A stretch of DNA of 6,549 nt from Anthropogastromicrobium sp963604075 (GTDB taxonomy: Bacteria; Bacillota; Clostridia; Lachnospirales; Lachnospiraceae). The position numbers were made by a program, and so were the translations under genes. The DNA lies in the NCBI GenBank assembly GCA_963604075.1, contig CAVCPW010000192.1, forward strand, positions 1-6,549. Reading direction: 5' to 3'. Within the stretch, counting starts at the first letter, position 1. Every line of letters starts with the position of its first letter. The notes under the pieces were generated by a model. The model did no database searches. It worked only from the letters and a program-made list of their open reading frames with translations, and was not told where the DNA came from. Shown in pieces: positions 5,311-6,549 of this stretch.

Positions 5311-5425
5311 GTTACCTAATTGCGCAATTACATGTTACCGGTCAAATGACCGCTCAGTCAGGATAGCTACTCCCGACTGTAGCACTAACAAGTCATAATA
5401 TCGATGTTTAAGTGGGCTACTGCCC
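5311..5425 (-). promoter_or_regulatory. Cluster of dyads in the sipA-fctA1 gap
   Basis: Going down the transcript there are GGGC-N4-GCCC (5414-5425), an eight-pair stem with one G-U (5356-5363 with 5371-5378), CGGTCA-N2-TGACCG (5339-5352) and the perfect palindrome TAATTGCGCAATTA (5317-5330). The last is flanked by direct repeats GTTACC (5311-5316 and 5334-5339). GCTAC (5366-5370) can also pair with GTAGC (5379-5383), which excludes the eight-pair stem. This looks like a regulatory leader or a set of operators. I could not match it to a known riboswitch class. Confidence 0.45.
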
Positions 5426-5452
5426 TGTGTTTGAAGAACTGTCATATTATAT

Positions 5453-6010
5453 TTACAGTCCTCGTCTACGGAGAATTGTGATAACCTTGCCTTTCACATC
5501 CTCCAGTGGAATCGCACCGAAGTCGCGGCTGTCTTCTGCCTCTGTTCGGTAATCCCCCAGAATGAATACATATCCTTCCGGTATTTCATAGGGATATTCA
5601 AATCCATCCTTTGCGTAGGTGGGATAGATAATCTCACCTGACTGTGCGGTTCCGTTCAACAGCATTGTTCCGCTGTCGTCTAACGTAACCACATCGGTGG
5701 CTCTGCCTACTATGCGTCCGATACGTGTTTCGCCATTTACAGTGTAGACAACCACATCGTTCTTAGCATATTCCTGCTGAAGCCTATATCCGATAACCAA
5801 ATCGCCGTCCTTTAAAGCTGGAAACATCTCGTTGCCGCTGACCTGTGTGATCAGAAACACCTTCGTAAGTAATATCCAGCCAACCAGCACGAGAAACAGG
5901 ACTCTAATCACCAGACTGATGAAATCCTGACGATCCAGCACACGGTTTCTTCGGTTCGTGATGATACTTGTGTTTGTTTCCTGCTTATTCTTATTACGAA
6001 TAGTTTTCAT
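5453..6010 (-). CDS. sipA: Signal-peptidase-I-like pilus assembly protein, catalytic dyad absent
   Basis: This 185-residue protein has a basic cytoplasmic N-terminus (1-29), one membrane segment (about 31-56) and an extracellular signal peptidase I fold. The family boxes are clear: SGNEMFPALKDGDLVI (normally GxSMxPTL), the strand VVVYTVNGETRIGRIVG (normally YVKRVIG) and GDYRTEAEDSRDFG near the C-terminus. Glu61 stands where the catalytic Ser should be and Gly98 where the Lys should be, 37 residues apart, so it should not cleave signal peptides. S. pyogenes SipA, needed for pilus polymerisation, likewise lacks both residues, and it too is encoded just before fctA. The role here is therefore probably a structural assembly factor. 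The ATG has only a weak ribosome site (GAAAG, three bases away); no better start exists. Confidence 0.9.
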   Translation of the reverse strand: MKTIRNKNKQETNTSIITNRRNRVLDRQDFISLVIRVLFLVLVGWILLTKVFLITQVSGNEMFPALKDGDLVIGYRLQQEYAKNDVVVYTVNGETRIGRIVGRATDVVTLDDSGTMLLNGTAQSGEIIYPTYAKDGFEYPYEIPEGYVFILGDYRTEAEDSRDFGAIPLEDVKGKVITILRRRGL

Positions 6011-6138
6011 CAGCTTTCATCACTAACCCTTTCATAAAAATCATTTAAAGCCCTTTAAATTCTCTAAATTATTCAAATTATTTTTTAATTCTTTAATTTT
6101 TTTAAATTCAAAAAGACTTTAAATCTTTCAAAAAACCT
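6011..6138. other. Very AT-rich gap upstream of sipA
   Basis: This gap is dominated by imperfect repeats of TTTAAA and AATTTAAA words, for example around 6045-6060 and 6100-6125. A weak hairpin with a T-rich 3' arm (6111-6129) on the minus strand could be a poor terminator for the upstream gene. Several TTGAAA- or TTGAAT-like -35 words occur, but I could not choose a promoter with confidence. Confidence 0.4.
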
Positions 6139-6549
6139 TTAATACTCCACATCATTCTGCCTATCCGAACCGATACGCTCTGCAAGCATCGCGTCATATC
6201 TGGCTCGTTCAGCAGACAATGCTGCTTCATATAAGGCATTTAACTCTGAAATTTTCTTCCACACATCCGCTTCATTCACACCACCCATGATGTTCTTTTT
6301 GAAGCGAACCTGCTTCAGCCATTCCTGGATGCGCTCCTGCTCATGATTGATAGGTTCAGCAAACGTAAAATCCGCGTTGCTACGTATAGCATTACTGCGT
6401 ACTGCTGCATTGCTGCTGCGTACTACATCATTACGTGTTACATCGCTGCGTGATGCATTGCTGCGCGCTCCGTTTCTTCTCTTTGGTTCATTGTCAGACG
6501 GCCGTGCAGCTGTCCGTCTTTGGCCTTCAGATACTGACCTTGCGGACGC
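6139..6549 (-). CDS. Unrecognised protein, C-terminal part (5' end outside window)
   Basis: The last 136 codons are visible, ending NDVEY-stop (TAA at 6139-6141). The first half is a basic, low-complexity region rich in Arg, Ser and Asn (visible residues 1-60), with six repeats of the form R-S-N-A-x. The second half looks like a folded helical domain: FAEPINHEQERIQEWLKQ, then FKKNIMGGVNEADVWKKI, then ELNALYEAALSAERARYDAM. The GG-V-x-E-x-D-V-W block followed by a helix faintly recalls the DivIVA/GpsB membrane-binding motif (F-x-x-x-x-x-G-Y-x-x-x-x-V), but the similarity is too thin for an assignment. I see no signal peptide or membrane segment in the visible part, so it is probably cytoplasmic. 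It is co-oriented with sipA 128 bases away; membership in the pilus operon is undecided. Confidence 0.85.
   Translation of the reverse strand, partial: ASARSVSEGQRRTAARPSDNEPKRRNGARSNASRSDVTRNDVVRSSNAAVRSNAIRSNADFTFAEPINHEQERIQEWLKQVRFKKNIMGGVNEADVWKKISELNALYEAALSAERARYDAMLAERIGSDRQNDVEY
6370..6465 (-). repeat. In-frame 15-bp tandem repeat coding for R-S-N-A-x
   Basis: Six degenerate units code for RSNAS, RSDVT, RNDVV, RSSNAAV, RSNAI and RSNAD. Five are 15 bases and one is 21 bases long. The whole forms a basic, probably disordered linker before the C-terminal domain of the upstream gene. Confidence 0.75.

Noticed and set aside
5300..5430. c-di-GMP riboswitch controlling pili.
   Set aside because: I looked for the GEMM-I core and the class II pseudoknot landmarks and could not find them; only generic hairpins are visible.

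Overview
The window reads as part of a low-GC Firmicutes chromosome, most likely class Clostridia and probably Lachnospiraceae. The evidence is the N-terminal RpoB sequence and the style of the surface proteins; no species can be named. Every supported gene is on the minus strand, so transcription runs from high to low coordinates.

In transcription order: (1) the 3' end of an unrecognised gene (6139-6549) with a degenerate pentapeptide repeat; (2) a signal-peptidase-I-like gene, sipA (5453-6010); (3) a 476-bp leader region full of dyads and repeats; (4) a two-domain major pilin gene, fctA1 (3966-4976); (5) a paralogous pilin gene, fctA2 (2756-3766), probably starting at TTG; (6) a class B sortase gene (1818-2591); (7) a small one-domain basal-pilin-like gene, fctB (1118-1816); (8) a strong intrinsic terminator (1001-1047); (9) a consensus sigma-A promoter (750-778) and the first 201 codons of rpoB (1-604).

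Genes 2 to 7 have the same order and orientation as the sipA - fctA - srtC2 - fctB core of the Streptococcus pyogenes FCT pilus region, with fctA duplicated and no tip adhesin visible. The inferred assembly is: pilins are secreted, the sortase joins them through a non-LPXTG signal (VDTGINLD followed by PYI), SipA acts as a non-catalytic assembly factor, and FctB forms the base.

The main unusual points are these. SipA has lost both catalytic residues (Ser to Glu61, Lys to Gly98). The isopeptide Lys and Glu are missing from FctB and from domain 1 of FctA2, and each of those domains has a pair of cysteines instead. FctB has no Thr-Gly sorting site. Almost every intergenic stretch carries hairpins whose imperfect pairs are nearly all G-U on the operon-strand RNA, together with short degenerate tandem repeats of a different period in each gap.
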